From assembly GCA_900314845.1 (NCBI GenBank), contig OMWV01000011.1, forward strand, positions 62,001 through 126,000: a DNA stretch of 64,000 bases, written 5' to 3'. The translations under genes and the position numbers were made by a program. Below, piece by piece: positions 35,349 to 43,289 of this stretch. The notes beneath the pieces were generated by a model. The model made no database searches. It saw only the letters and a list, made by a program, of their open reading frames with translations, and was not told the DNA's origin. Each line of letters starts with the position of its first letter. Positions within the stretch are counted from its first letter, which is position 1. The DNA is from an uncultured Eubacteriales bacterium. Its GTDB lineage: Bacteria > Bacillota > Clostridia > Lachnospirales > Lachnospiraceae.

Positions 35349-35939
35349 ATGTCAGACAGAACAGGCACGGTAAAGAGGAAGACGTCAGAAACTGACATAG
35401 AGATCACGATAGATCTTGACGGGAGCGGCAAGTCAGACGTCGACACAGGGATCGGTTTTTTTGACCATATGCTGAAGAGCTTCGCAAAGCATGGCTTTTT
35501 CGATCTGACCGTAAAAGTGAAAGGTGATCTTGAGGTCGATTGCCATCACACGATAGAGGATACGGGAATAGCCCTTGGAGAGGCTGTAAAGAAGGCTCTG
35601 GGCGATAAGAAGGGCATAAGAAGATACGGATATTTCATCCTTCCCATGGATGAGACTCTGGCTTTGTGCGCCATAGACCTCTCCGGCAGGCCCTACTTAT
35701 GTTTTGACGCTGACTTTACGGTTGACCGGGTAGGCGGATTCGATACGGAGATGGTTCGGGAGTTCTTTTATGCTGTATCCTACAGCTGCGGCATGAATCT
35801 GCATATCAGACAGCTGGCCGGGTCAAACAATCATCATATCATAGAGGCCATCTATAAGGCATTTGCCAAAGCCCTTGATATGGCAGTCGGTTTTGATCCC
35901 AGGATCACAGATGTGCTCTCGACAAAGGGATCTCTTTAG
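35349..35939 (+). CDS. hisB: Imidazoleglycerol-phosphate dehydratase
   Basis: Manganese enzyme of the sixth step of histidine synthesis. The 196 residues have both metal motifs, [14 protein letters not shown] and [17 protein letters not shown], and the start [17 protein letters not shown] 35349 has GAGGAGAGG in the end of hisD. It is the monofunctional type, without a histidinol-phosphatase domain. Confidence 0.97.
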   Translation: MSDRTGTVKRKTSETDIEITIDLDGSGKSDVDTGIGFFDHMLKSFAKHGFFDLTVKVKGDLEVDCHHTIEDTGIALGEAVKKALGDKKGIRRYGYFILPMDETLALCAIDLSGRPYLCFDADFTVDRVGGFDTEMVREFFYAVSYSCGMNLHIRQLAGSNNHHIIEAIYKAFAKALDMAVGFDPRITDVLSTKGSL

Positions 35940-35949
35940 GAGGGCGAAG

Positions 35950-36294
35950 ATGAATTTCGATGATTTCAAGCTGGATGAGCGGGGGCTGATCCCAGTCGTT
36001 GTCCAGGACGATGAGAACGACCAGGTGCTTATGCTGGCTTATATGAATAAAGAAGCCTATGAGCGGACACTGGAGGAAGGCCGCATGGTCTACTGGAGCA
36101 GGAGCCGGGGGGAACTCTGGAGAAAGGGTGATACCAGCGGGCATGTCCAGTATGTGAGGTCGCTGGATATAGACTGCGACGCGGATACGATCCTGGCAAG
36201 AGTGATCCAGGTCGGGGCTGCCTGCCACACAGGGCACAGAAGCTGTTTTTACAGAAGGCTTGTCCAGATGGATGGCAGCGAAAGCAAGAAGTAA
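35950..36294 (+). CDS. hisI: Phosphoribosyl-AMP cyclohydrolase
   Basis: Opens the purine ring of phosphoribosyl-AMP. The 114 residues carry [33 protein letters not shown] and the zinc cysteines [11 protein letters not shown] and [11 protein letters not shown]. There is no HisE domain at the C-terminus. AGGAGGG lies before ATG 35950. It is the last gene of the operon and is followed by a terminator, so hisC, hisH, hisA, hisF and hisE must lie elsewhere. Confidence 0.97.
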   Translation: MNFDDFKLDERGLIPVVVQDDENDQVLMLAYMNKEAYERTLEEGRMVYWSRSRGELWRKGDTSGHVQYVRSLDIDCDADTILARVIQVGAACHTGHRSCFYRRLVQMDGSESKK

Positions 36295-36307
36295 ATAAGG
36301 AATCTGT

Positions 36308-36332
36308 AAAAAGCCTGCCAGTCAGGCTTTTT
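36308..36332. terminator. Rho-independent terminator of the his operon
   Basis: AAAAAGCCTG (36308-36317) and CAGGCTTTTT (36323-36332) form a perfect 10-base stem with a 5-base loop. A-run and U-run on both sides allow it to work in either direction. Confidence 0.9.
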
Positions 36333-36370
36333 GCGCTTGATAAGAAAGAGGATAGAAGGGGGAAGACGGG

Positions 36371-36916
36371 ATGGAGCTTCATTACGGGAAACCTGAGAGC
36401 ATGGAGGGAAGACTGGAAAGAGAGGTCCGGACATATGATTTTCTGGATCGGCATGGCTTTGAGTACTGGCAGACAGATCACGAAAAGGCGGCAAACACGA
36501 TGGAAGACTGCAGAGAGATAGACGCTGTGCTTGATGCGACGATCTGCAAGAACCTTTTTCTGTGCAACAAGCAGAAGACGAAATTTTATCTTCTGATGAT
36601 GCCGGACGATAAGCCTTTTAAGACCAGGGAAATCTCCAAACAGATTGATTCCGCCCGGCTGAGTTTTGCCCCGGAGGAGTATATGCTGGAGTATCTGGAT
36701 ATCAAGCCGGGAGCTGTCAGCATCATGGGATTGATGAATGACCATGATAACCATGTCCAGCTTCTGGTGGATGAAGATATCCTGAAGGGAGAATTCATCG
36801 GCTGTCATCCCTGCGTGAATACATCCAGCATGAAGCTGAGGACAGGGGATCTGTTCCCTGGGTTTACGGATGCCGTCCACCATGATTACATCAAGGTCCA
36901 TCTGACGGGAAAGTAA
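36371..36916 (+). CDS. Free-standing tRNA-editing protein, YbaK/ProX (PrdX) type
   Basis: A 181-residue aminoacyl-tRNA deacylase-like protein of the YbaK/ProRS insertion-domain family. The core is KNLFLCNKQKTKFYLLMM with the family lysine, followed by GAVSIMGLMND and CHPCVNTSSM. PrdX-type members remove alanine wrongly attached to tRNA-Pro. The position directly before alaS is suggestive, though the two have separate promoters. GGGGGAAG precedes ATG 36371. The substrate tRNA is inferred from the family only. Confidence 0.87.
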   Translation: MELHYGKPESMEGRLEREVRTYDFLDRHGFEYWQTDHEKAANTMEDCREIDAVLDATICKNLFLCNKQKTKFYLLMMPDDKPFKTREISKQIDSARLSFAPEEYMLEYLDIKPGAVSIMGLMNDHDNHVQLLVDEDILKGEFIGCHPCVNTSSMKLRTGDLFPGFTDAVHHDYIKVHLTGK

Positions 36917-36932
36917 GAGAAAAGCAGACAGA

Positions 36933-36961
36933 TTGACAAAGATATTTTTTGAAACTATAAT
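36933..36961 (+). promoter_or_regulatory. Consensus sigma-A promoter of alaS
   Basis: TTGACA (36933-36938), a 17-base spacer and TATAAT (36956-36961): both hexamers are perfect. Transcription should start near 36968, giving a leader of about 103 bases. Confidence 0.92.
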
Positions 36962-36982
36962 GATAAATTGAAAGTAAAAGGG

Positions 36983-37022
36983 GATTCTGTCAGGGCAGAT
37001 CTGCCAGGATCTCTTGTTTTTT
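36983..37022 (+). terminator. Terminator-like hairpin in the alaS leader
   Basis: GATTCTG (36983-36989) pairs with CAGGATC (37005-37011), with one G-U pair. The loop contains part of the palindrome GGCAGATCTGCC, and the U-rich run TCTTGTTTTTT follows. It lies between promoter and gene, so read-through must be controlled or the hairpin must be weak. No T-box sequence motif is recognisable. Confidence 0.5.
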
Positions 37023-37070
37023 GATGCATTCTGGATCATTGCATTTTGTATATCTTGGAGGGAATTATTA

Positions 37071-39761
37071 ATGTCTACGAAACCGTACGGCCTGAATGAA
37101 CTCAGGAAGATGTTCCTTGACTTTTTTGAGAGCAAGGGCCATCTTGTTATGCCCAGCTTTTCACTTGTACCGCACAACGACAAGAGTCTCCTGCTGATCA
37201 ACGCGGGAATGGCGCCCTTAAAGCCTTATTTTACCGGGGAAGAGATCCCGCCCAGGCGCAGGGTAGCTACCTGTCAGAAGTGCATACGTACAGGCGATCT
37301 TGAGAATGTCGGCAAGACAGCAAGGCACGGTACATTTTTTGAGATGCTCGGCAATTTTTCATTTGGCGATTACTTTAAGACGGAAGCAATCACGTGGACA
37401 TGGGAGTTTTTGACTCAGGTCGTCGGCCTCGATCCGGATCGTCTCTATCCTTCCATATATAAAGATGATGATGAGGCATTTGATATCTGGAATAAGAAGG
37501 TCGGTATTCCGGCTGAGAGGATCTTCCGCTTCGGCAAGGAAGATAATTTCTGGGAGCACGGCTCCGGCCCCTGCGGCCCCTGCTCTGAGGTATATTACGA
37601 CAGAGGTGAGAAGTATGGCTGCGGCAAGCCCGGCTGTACGGTCGGCTGTGACTGTGACAGGTATATGGAAGTGTGGAACAACGTCTTCACCCAGTTCAAC
37701 AATGACGGCCACAACAATTATACAGAGCTGTCCCAGAAGAATATCGATACCGGTATGGGACTTGAGAGACTGGCAGTAGTTGTGCAGAATGTCGACTCCA
37801 TCTTTGACGTCGATACCATAAAGTCCCTCAGGGATCTGATCTGCCAGCTGGCGGGGAATATCGGCTACGAGCAGGAGGGAACACAGGATAGCGACGTATC
37901 CGTAAGGATCGTCACAGATCACGTGCGTGCCATGACATTTATGATATCCGACGGCATCATGCCTTCCAATAACGGAAGAGGATATGTCCTGCGCCGGATC
38001 ATCCGCCGTGCTGTCCGCCATGGCCGCAAGATAAACATTCAGGGATCTTTCCTCCCGACACTTGCTATGAATGTGATCGAAGGCTCCAAGGACGGTTATC
38101 CGGAACTCGAGGAGAAGAAGGATTTTATCCTCAATGTGATCCGTGCCGAGGAAGAGAAATTTGAGAAGACATATGAACAGGGAATGGAGATCCTCTCCCA
38201 GATGGAAGAGACGCTCGCGTCCCAAGGCAAAACTCAGCTTTCCGGGGAGGATGCCTTCAAGCTCTACGATACCTATGGCTTCCCTATTGACAATACGAAG
38301 GATATCCTGGAGGAGAAGGGATATACTGTAGATGAGGAAGGCTTTGAGGCTGCTATGAACAGACAGAAGGAGACAGCCCGCGCAGACCGCAGAAAGTCCG
38401 GTAAGAATGACGAGTATATGGGAGCGGAAGCGACTGTATACAATGATATGGATCCCGCTCTTAACTCTGCCTTCACCGGTTATGACAGAACGCAGGATCA
38501 GTCACAGATCATTGCCATGGCTGCCCTTTATCCGGAGGGTTCTGATGAAGAGAATGAGGTAGTTGAAGCTCTCACAGACGGCATGACCGGCGCGATCATT
38601 ACAGAGAAGACGCCCTTTTACGGCACGATGGGCGGCCAGGTAGGAGATAAAGGCCTCATTACTACAGATGGCGGTGAATTTGTCGTTGAGAGCACAGAGC
38701 ATGTTGCCGGTTCCAAGATCGCTCATATTGGCCGGGTCACAAAGGGCATGTTCAAGAAGGGTGACCAGGTCGATCTGAAGGTAGATGAGACAAACAGGAA
38801 GGCCATCTGCAGGAACCATTCCGCGACCCATCTGCTCCAGAAGGCTCTCAGAGATGTTCTGGGAACGCACGTTGAGCAGGCAGGCTCCTATCAGGACGGG
38901 GCGAGGACAAGATTTGACTTTTCGCATTTCCAGGCTATGACGCCCGATGAGATCAAGAAGGTCGAAGACCTTGTGAATGAAAAGATCGCCGAGGATCTTC
39001 CGGTCAACACAGACATCATGAGCCTGGACGAGGCCAAGAAGACAGGGGCTATGGCTCTCTTCGGCGAGAAGTACGGCGAGAAGGTCAGGGTCGTTAAGAT
39101 GGGAGACTTCTCCACAGAGCTGTGCGGCGGCACCCATGTTCCGGATACCGGCAAGATCGGTCAGTTCAAGATCCTGTCCGAGAACGGCGTAGCAGCAGGC
39201 GTCAGGCGTATAGAGGCTATAACGGGCGATAATGTGAGAGCCTACTATGACAGGCTGGAGAAGGAGATAGATGAGGCGGCGGCCCTTGTCAAGGCATCTC
39301 CTTCCGATCTTGCTGATCATATCCGAAAGCTCCAGGAAGAGATAAAGGCTCTCAAGGCTGAGAATGAGTCCCTCAAGGCCAAGGAAGCCAGAGATGCCCT
39401 GGGCGATGTCATGAATAACGTTGAAGATGTCAACGGAGTAAAGTTCCTGGCAGCCTCACTCAAGGATGTGGATATGAACGCCCTCAGAGACCTGGGAGAT
39501 CAGCTCAAGGAAAAGCTGGGCGACGGCGTTGTCCTTCTCGTATCGGATAAGGGCGGCAAGGTTTCTCTCATGGCCATGGCGACAGACGGAGCTGTGAAGG
39601 CAGGAGCACATGCCGGCAATATCATCAGGAAAGCAGCGGGCGCAGTCGGCGGAGGCGGCGGCGGCCGTCCAAATATGGCTCAGGCAGGCGGAAAGAATGC
39701 TCAGGCGATCCCGCAGGCGATAGAGGCAGCGAAGGAAGAACTTAAGAGCCAGATCCACTGA
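37071..39761 (+). CDS. alaS: Alanyl-tRNA synthetase
   Basis: Charges tRNA-Ala. The 896 residues have the class II catalytic core (LLINAGMAPLKPYFTGEE, and FEMLGNFSFGDYFK), the editing domain with zinc ligands NHSATHLLQKAL and CGGTHVPDTG, and the C-terminal glycine-rich DHHA1-like domain (GGGGGGRPNMAQAGG). ATG 37071 follows TTGGAGGG at a good distance; the frame is open upstream to 37014, but those residues are not family-like and lie in the leader. A perfect promoter and a hairpin leader precede it. Confidence 0.98.
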   Translation: MSTKPYGLNELRKMFLDFFESKGHLVMPSFSLVPHNDKSLLLINAGMAPLKPYFTGEEIPPRRRVATCQKCIRTGDLENVGKTARHGTFFEMLGNFSFGDYFKTEAITWTWEFLTQVVGLDPDRLYPSIYKDDDEAFDIWNKKVGIPAERIFRFGKEDNFWEHGSGPCGPCSEVYYDRGEKYGCGKPGCTVGCDCDRYMEVWNNVFTQFNNDGHNNYTELSQKNIDTGMGLERLAVVVQNVDSIFDVDTIKSLRDLICQLAGNIGYEQEGTQDSDVSVRIVTDHVRAMTFMISDGIMPSNNGRGYVLRRIIRRAVRHGRKINIQGSFLPTLAMNVIEGSKDGYPELEEKKDFILNVIRAEEEKFEKTYEQGMEILSQMEETLASQGKTQLSGEDAFKLYDTYGFPIDNTKDILEEKGYTVDEEGFEAAMNRQKETARADRRKSGKNDEYMGAEATVYNDMDPALNSAFTGYDRTQDQSQIIAMAALYPEGSDEENEVVEALTDGMTGAIITEKTPFYGTMGGQVGDKGLITTDGGEFVVESTEHVAGSKIAHIGRVTKGMFKKGDQVDLKVDETNRKAICRNHSATHLLQKALRDVLGTHVEQAGSYQDGARTRFDFSHFQAMTPDEIKKVEDLVNEKIAEDLPVNTDIMSLDEAKKTGAMALFGEKYGEKVRVVKMGDFSTELCGGTHVPDTGKIGQFKILSENGVAAGVRRIEAITGDNVRAYYDRLEKEIDEAAALVKASPSDLADHIRKLQEEIKALKAENESLKAKEARDALGDVMNNVEDVNGVKFLAASLKDVDMNALRDLGDQLKEKLGDGVVLLVSDKGGKVSLMAMATDGAVKAGAHAGNIIRKAAGAVGGGGGGRPNMAQAGGKNAQAIPQAIEAAKEELKSQIH

Positions 39762-39794
39762 TCAAATAAATAAGCGGCCCTGAAAGGATTGCGG

Positions 39795-41147
39795 ATGAAG
39801 GAACTCAAAAAGCTTTTGTTTGTGGTGCTTGCAGCAGCATTTTTCATAGGATTGTTCATATTGTGCGATAAGTATTCAGCTGATATACTGGATGAACACT
39901 CTTCAAACATAAACCCGTCTGTCATAGGCAGCCAGTCGAAAGGCAAAGCGGATTCCACCGACTCAATAGAAGATATCAGCGTGGAGAAGGGGATCCTGCG
40001 GATGGTCGAGTCGGACTACACGGTCGACATCAAGCTTGTGGCGACGGGGGAGATCATGTGCCAGAACCAGCAGCTGGAGCAGGCATATGATTCGTTGACG
40101 GGGAAGTTCAGCTTTGCAGACGGATTAAAATATCTTAAGACAGATGTGAGCAGCGGTGATTACGCCATCACGTCACTGGGAACGACCTTGGCAGGCAAGG
40201 ATAAGGGATATAAGTCAACAGTCTACGGCTACTGTGCCGAGGACGGCAGATACAACTCCCCGGAAGCCCTGGCAGGAGACCTGAAGGATGCCGGGTATAC
40301 GCTGCTCTCCACTGCGACGAACCACGCACTCGACAGCGATGTGAGCGGGGTGAGCGCCACGATCGATAATCTCAGCGCTGCCGGCATAGAACATGTCGGC
40401 ACGGCCAAGAGCCAGTCGGATAAGGAAGATTATATACTCAAGAGCAATTATGTAAAGATCGCTGTCACCGGCTATACCCAGGATACGGATGAGCAGGATC
40501 TGCCGGAAGACAAATCTTACGCCGTGAATACGCTGGATGGTCTGAACCAGACCAAGGTCAATGATATGGTCTCTCATATCAAGAAGCTCCAGAAGGATAA
40601 CGATTATGTAATTGTCATGCTCAACTTCGGCGCGACGGATTCAGACGAGGCAGATTCTGATCAGAAGGATCTGGCTCAGAAGCTCGCCGGAGCGGGAGCT
40701 GATCTTATTATCGGAACAGGGTCCAGGGCGGTAAAGCCTATGGAGATCGTCAAGGCTTCAGAAGAAGACGGCACGCAGCGCTCCTGTACGGTATTCTATG
40801 GCCTGGGTTCCATCTATTCATCCGATTATTATTCAGAATACGAAAATCTCGATACAGATATTTCTTTGATCTTGTCCCTGAATCTGAGCAATTCTATCTC
40901 AGGAAATGTAAAATTGACGTCCATGGAAGTAAAACCGGTCTACCTGAACTGGTACAACGGGCTGGTACAGCCCCTGCCTGTCTGCGAGGCCAAGGATTCC
41001 GATCATTTTTCATCTGTTCTCGACGAGGACGATATGACCCGGATCAATGCTTCCTATAAGAATACCATGACACATTTTCTCAAGGGAACAGACCTTAAAT
41101 CAGAATATGATAAGAAAACATTTTCCTACACGGTGCCCCTGACCTGA
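39795..41147 (+). CDS. CapA-like protein with altered metal-binding motifs
   Basis: A 450-residue secreted or membrane-anchored protein: an N-terminal hydrophobic segment (residues about 7-24) is followed by an acidic linker and a domain resembling the CapA / PgsA metallophosphatase-like family. The NHALD motif is kept (residues 176-180). Other ligand motifs are changed: GD to GE (85-86), the NLE glutamate absent (TSLGTT), HWG to NFG (277-279), and GHHPHV to GTGSRAV (307-313). It may be a non-catalytic member acting at the envelope. ATG 39795 is chosen because AAAGGA lies 6 bases upstream; TTG 39789 is too close. It follows alaS by 33 bases. Confidence 0.75.
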   Translation: MKELKKLLFVVLAAAFFIGLFILCDKYSADILDEHSSNINPSVIGSQSKGKADSTDSIEDISVEKGILRMVESDYTVDIKLVATGEIMCQNQQLEQAYDSLTGKFSFADGLKYLKTDVSSGDYAITSLGTTLAGKDKGYKSTVYGYCAEDGRYNSPEALAGDLKDAGYTLLSTATNHALDSDVSGVSATIDNLSAAGIEHVGTAKSQSDKEDYILKSNYVKIAVTGYTQDTDEQDLPEDKSYAVNTLDGLNQTKVNDMVSHIKKLQKDNDYVIVMLNFGATDSDEADSDQKDLAQKLAGAGADLIIGTGSRAVKPMEIVKASEEDGTQRSCTVFYGLGSIYSSDYYSEYENLDTDISLILSLNLSNSISGNVKLTSMEVKPVYLNWYNGLVQPLPVCEAKDSDHFSSVLDEDDMTRINASYKNTMTHFLKGTDLKSEYDKKTFSYTVPLT

Positions 41148-41177
41148 CAGGCGGACAGAGGAATTTGTATAAAATAT

Positions 41178-41218
41178 CGGTAAATTTCCAATATTTGCAT
41201 ACCGTGCCGGTAAATTTC
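41178..41218. repeat. Direct repeat CGGTAAATTTC upstream of the rpsU promoter
   Basis: The 11-base sequence CGGTAAATTTC occurs at 41178-41188 and 41208-41218, 30 bases apart (about three helical turns). The second copy ends 2 bases before the rpsU -35 box. Position suggests a regulator site. Confidence 0.6.
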
Positions 41219-41220
41219 TG

Positions 41221-41248
41221 TTGACGAAACAAAAAATTATGTTATAAT
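41221..41248 (+). promoter_or_regulatory. Sigma-A promoter of rpsU
   Basis: TTGACG (41221-41226), a 16-base spacer and TATAAT (41243-41248). Confidence 0.85.
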
Positions 41249-41268
41249 TCTTTTAGTGCAAATACCTA

Positions 41269-41295
41269 CAGTTGTATCAGCACAATACACAACTG
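41269..41295 (+). other. Hairpin in the rpsU leader
   Basis: CAGTTGT (41269-41275) and ACAACTG (41289-41295) form a 7-base stem directly before the purine-rich GGAGGGGGG. It may influence ribosome access to rpsU. Confidence 0.45.
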
Positions 41296-41316
41296 GAGGG
41301 GGGTAAGGTGTGAGCT

Positions 41317-41493
41317 ATGTCAAACGTAGTTGTTAAGGAAAATGAAAGCCTGGACAGCGCATTACGCAGATTCAAGAGAAGCTGTGCGAAGGCAGGAATC
41401 CAGCAGGAGATCCGCAAAAGAGAACATTATGAAAAGCCCAGCGTAAGACGCAAGAAGAAGTCAGAAGCGGCAAGAAAGCGTAAGTACAGATAG
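41317..41493 (+). CDS. rpsU: 30S ribosomal protein S21
   Basis: A 58-residue small-subunit protein, standard length for Firmicutes. It reads [19 protein letters not shown] at the start, has the basic tail [15 protein letters not shown] and contains [26 protein letters not shown] 41317 has AAGGTG 6 bases upstream, with a stronger GGAGGGGGG further up. It stands as a single-gene unit with its own promoter and terminator. In relatives it also stands close to phoH and ybeY or yqfA. Confidence 0.98.
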   Translation: MSNVVVKENESLDSALRRFKRSCAKAGIQQEIRKREHYEKPSVRRKKKSEAARKRKYR

Positions 41494-41516
41494 GACTTAT
41501 TTTCAGATTTTTACAG

Positions 41517-41551
41517 GGACTATGACGGATGAAACGTTATAGTCCTTTTTT
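41517..41551 (+). terminator. Rho-independent terminator of rpsU
   Basis: GGACTATGAC (41517-41526) pairs with GTTATAGTCC (41536-41545), one G-U pair, followed by six T. Confidence 0.88.
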
Positions 41552-41580
41552 CTCGTATCATGACCTCTTTCCTGTTTGAC

Positions 41581-41608
41581 TTGCAATATGATTGAATCGT
41601 GGTAGAAT
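41581..41608 (+). promoter_or_regulatory. Probable promoter of phoH
   Basis: TTGCAA (41581-41586), a 16-base spacer and TAGAAT (41603-41608). A TTGACT five bases upstream would leave a 21-base spacer, which is too long. Confidence 0.6.
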
Positions 41609-41679
41609 TATTGTATTATGGCATGCTCTGCGTAGAAAGACGCGAGGCACATTGATATTTCTTATCCGGAGGGTTGCAG

Positions 41680-42705
41680 ATGAGTATTTCTGAACAGGTT
41701 CTTGACGTCCCATCTGAATATGTCAGGAATGTTTTTGGCGAATTTGACAGTCACATAAAGACAATAGAGAGATCGCTGAACGTTACGATTATTGCCAGGG
41801 GCGGGAGTCTTAAGATCATCGGTGCGGAAAAGCAATGCGCAAGGGCGGGCAGGGTGCTGACTCAGCTGCTGTCCCTGGCTGTTTCCGGGGAAGAGATCAC
41901 GGATCAGAATGTTTCCTATACCATAGCCATGACCATGGACGACAAGGAGGAGACAGTTGCTGATCTTTATAAGGATCTGATCTGCCATACGGTCAGCGGC
42001 AAGCCGGTCAAACCAAAGACAGCCGGTCAGAAGCATTATGTTGATATGATCAGGGATAAGATGATCGTCTTCGGCGTGGGACCGGCGGGAACCGGCAAGA
42101 CATATCTGGCTATGGCTATGGCGATCACGGCGTTCAGGAACGATGAGGTGGGGAGAATCATTCTTACCAGACCGGCTATCGAGGCCGGAGAGAAACTGGG
42201 ATTTCTTCCCGGAGATCTGCAGAGCAAGATAGATCCCTATCTCAGACCGCTTTATGACGCTCTCTATGAGATCATGGGAGCGGAATCATTTCAGAAGAAT
42301 ATGGAGAAGGGCCTGATAGAGGTCGCTCCTCTGGCCTATATGAGGGGGCGGACCCTGGACAATTGCTTCATTGTGCTGGATGAAGCTCAGAATACCACCC
42401 CGGCTCAGATGAAGATGTTTCTCACGAGAATTGGCTATGGGTCGAAGGTGATCATCACCGGCGATCAGAGCCAGAAGGATCTAGCCCCGGGCCAGGTGTC
42501 CGGCCTGGATCACGCACTCAGGGTATTATCGGGAATAGATGATATAGGAATATGCATGCTGACGAGCACGGACGTTGTGAGACATCCCCTTGTGCAGAAG
42601 ATCGTCAGGGCATATGATGAGTATGAGAAGAAGCATCAGGGAAAAGCCGCCGCCAGAGGCGGCAAGAAGACAGTGCATGCATCTGTCAGGACAAGAAGGA
42701 GCTAA
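41680..42705 (+). CDS. phoH: PhoH-family ATPase
   Basis: A 341-residue protein of the PhoH group linked to RNA metabolism. An N-terminal KH-like region (ARGGSLKIIGAEKQC) precedes the ATPase with Walker A GVGPAGTGKTYLA near residue 130, TRPAIEAGEKLGFLPGD, and Walker B VLDEAQNTTP. ATG 41680 lies 6 bases after CCGGAGGG; TTG 41674 is inside the ribosome site. It is paired with ybeY 3 bases downstream, the usual arrangement; YbeY acts on rRNA. Confidence 0.94.
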   Translation: MSISEQVLDVPSEYVRNVFGEFDSHIKTIERSLNVTIIARGGSLKIIGAEKQCARAGRVLTQLLSLAVSGEEITDQNVSYTIAMTMDDKEETVADLYKDLICHTVSGKPVKPKTAGQKHYVDMIRDKMIVFGVGPAGTGKTYLAMAMAITAFRNDEVGRIILTRPAIEAGEKLGFLPGDLQSKIDPYLRPLYDALYEIMGAESFQKNMEKGLIEVAPLAYMRGRTLDNCFIVLDEAQNTTPAQMKMFLTRIGYGSKVIITGDQSQKDLAPGQVSGLDHALRVLSGIDDIGICMLTSTDVVRHPLVQKIVRAYDEYEKKHQGKAAARGGKKTVHASVRTRRS

Positions 42706-42708
42706 TAC

Positions 42709-43209
42709 ATGTCAGTCAGCATAGAATATGAATCAGACACAAAACTTGATATAGATTACGAGAAGATCATCCGCGATGTGATCGCGGCGGCGCTTGAATT
42801 CGAGGACTGTCCCTATGAGGCCCAGGTCAACGTAGTACTCACAGATAATGACGAGATCGCTCTCATCAACAGGGACTACAGAGATATAGACAGGCCGACG
42901 GATGTCCTTTCATTTCCCATGATAGAGTACAGTCAGCCGGGCGATTTCTCTGTTGTGGAGGATGCTCCGGCGGAAGACTTCTTTGACCCGGATTCAGGGG
43001 AGCTCATGCTGGGGGATATCGTGATCTCTGTCGACAAAGTGATCTCCCAGGCCGAGGCTTACGGGCATTCCAGACAGAGAGAGCTGGGCTTTTTGACAGC
43101 TCACAGTATGCTGCATCTCTTCGGCTATGACCACATTCAGGACGCGGACCGGATGATCATGGAAGAGAAACAGCGGGATATCCTCGACATGCTCAGGCTT
43201 ACAAGGTAG
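42709..43209 (+). CDS. ybeY: Endoribonuclease YbeY
   Basis: Zinc-dependent RNase used in 16S rRNA 3'-end maturation and ribosome quality control. The 166 residues have the core VLTDNDEIALINRDYRDIDRPTDVLSFP and the zinc motif HSMLHLFGYDH, which keeps all three histidines though the usual glycine after the first is Ser. It is coupled to phoH with a 3-base gap. Confidence 0.95.
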   Translation: MSVSIEYESDTKLDIDYEKIIRDVIAAALEFEDCPYEAQVNVVLTDNDEIALINRDYRDIDRPTDVLSFPMIEYSQPGDFSVVEDAPAEDFFDPDSGELMLGDIVISVDKVISQAEAYGHSRQRELGFLTAHSMLHLFGYDHIQDADRMIMEEKQRDILDMLRLTR

Positions 43210-43289
43210 ATTGTCCGGGCGGGAGCGTGTCCGGTCAAGATAAAGCTGCAATATTTTGCGGCAATTTCCTATACTCAAGGAGGTAGACT

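Noticed and set aside
36962-37070. Possible T-box riboswitch before alaS
   Set aside because: The leader is only about 100 bases and lacks the conserved T-box sequence that should precede the terminator; recorded only as a hairpin leader.
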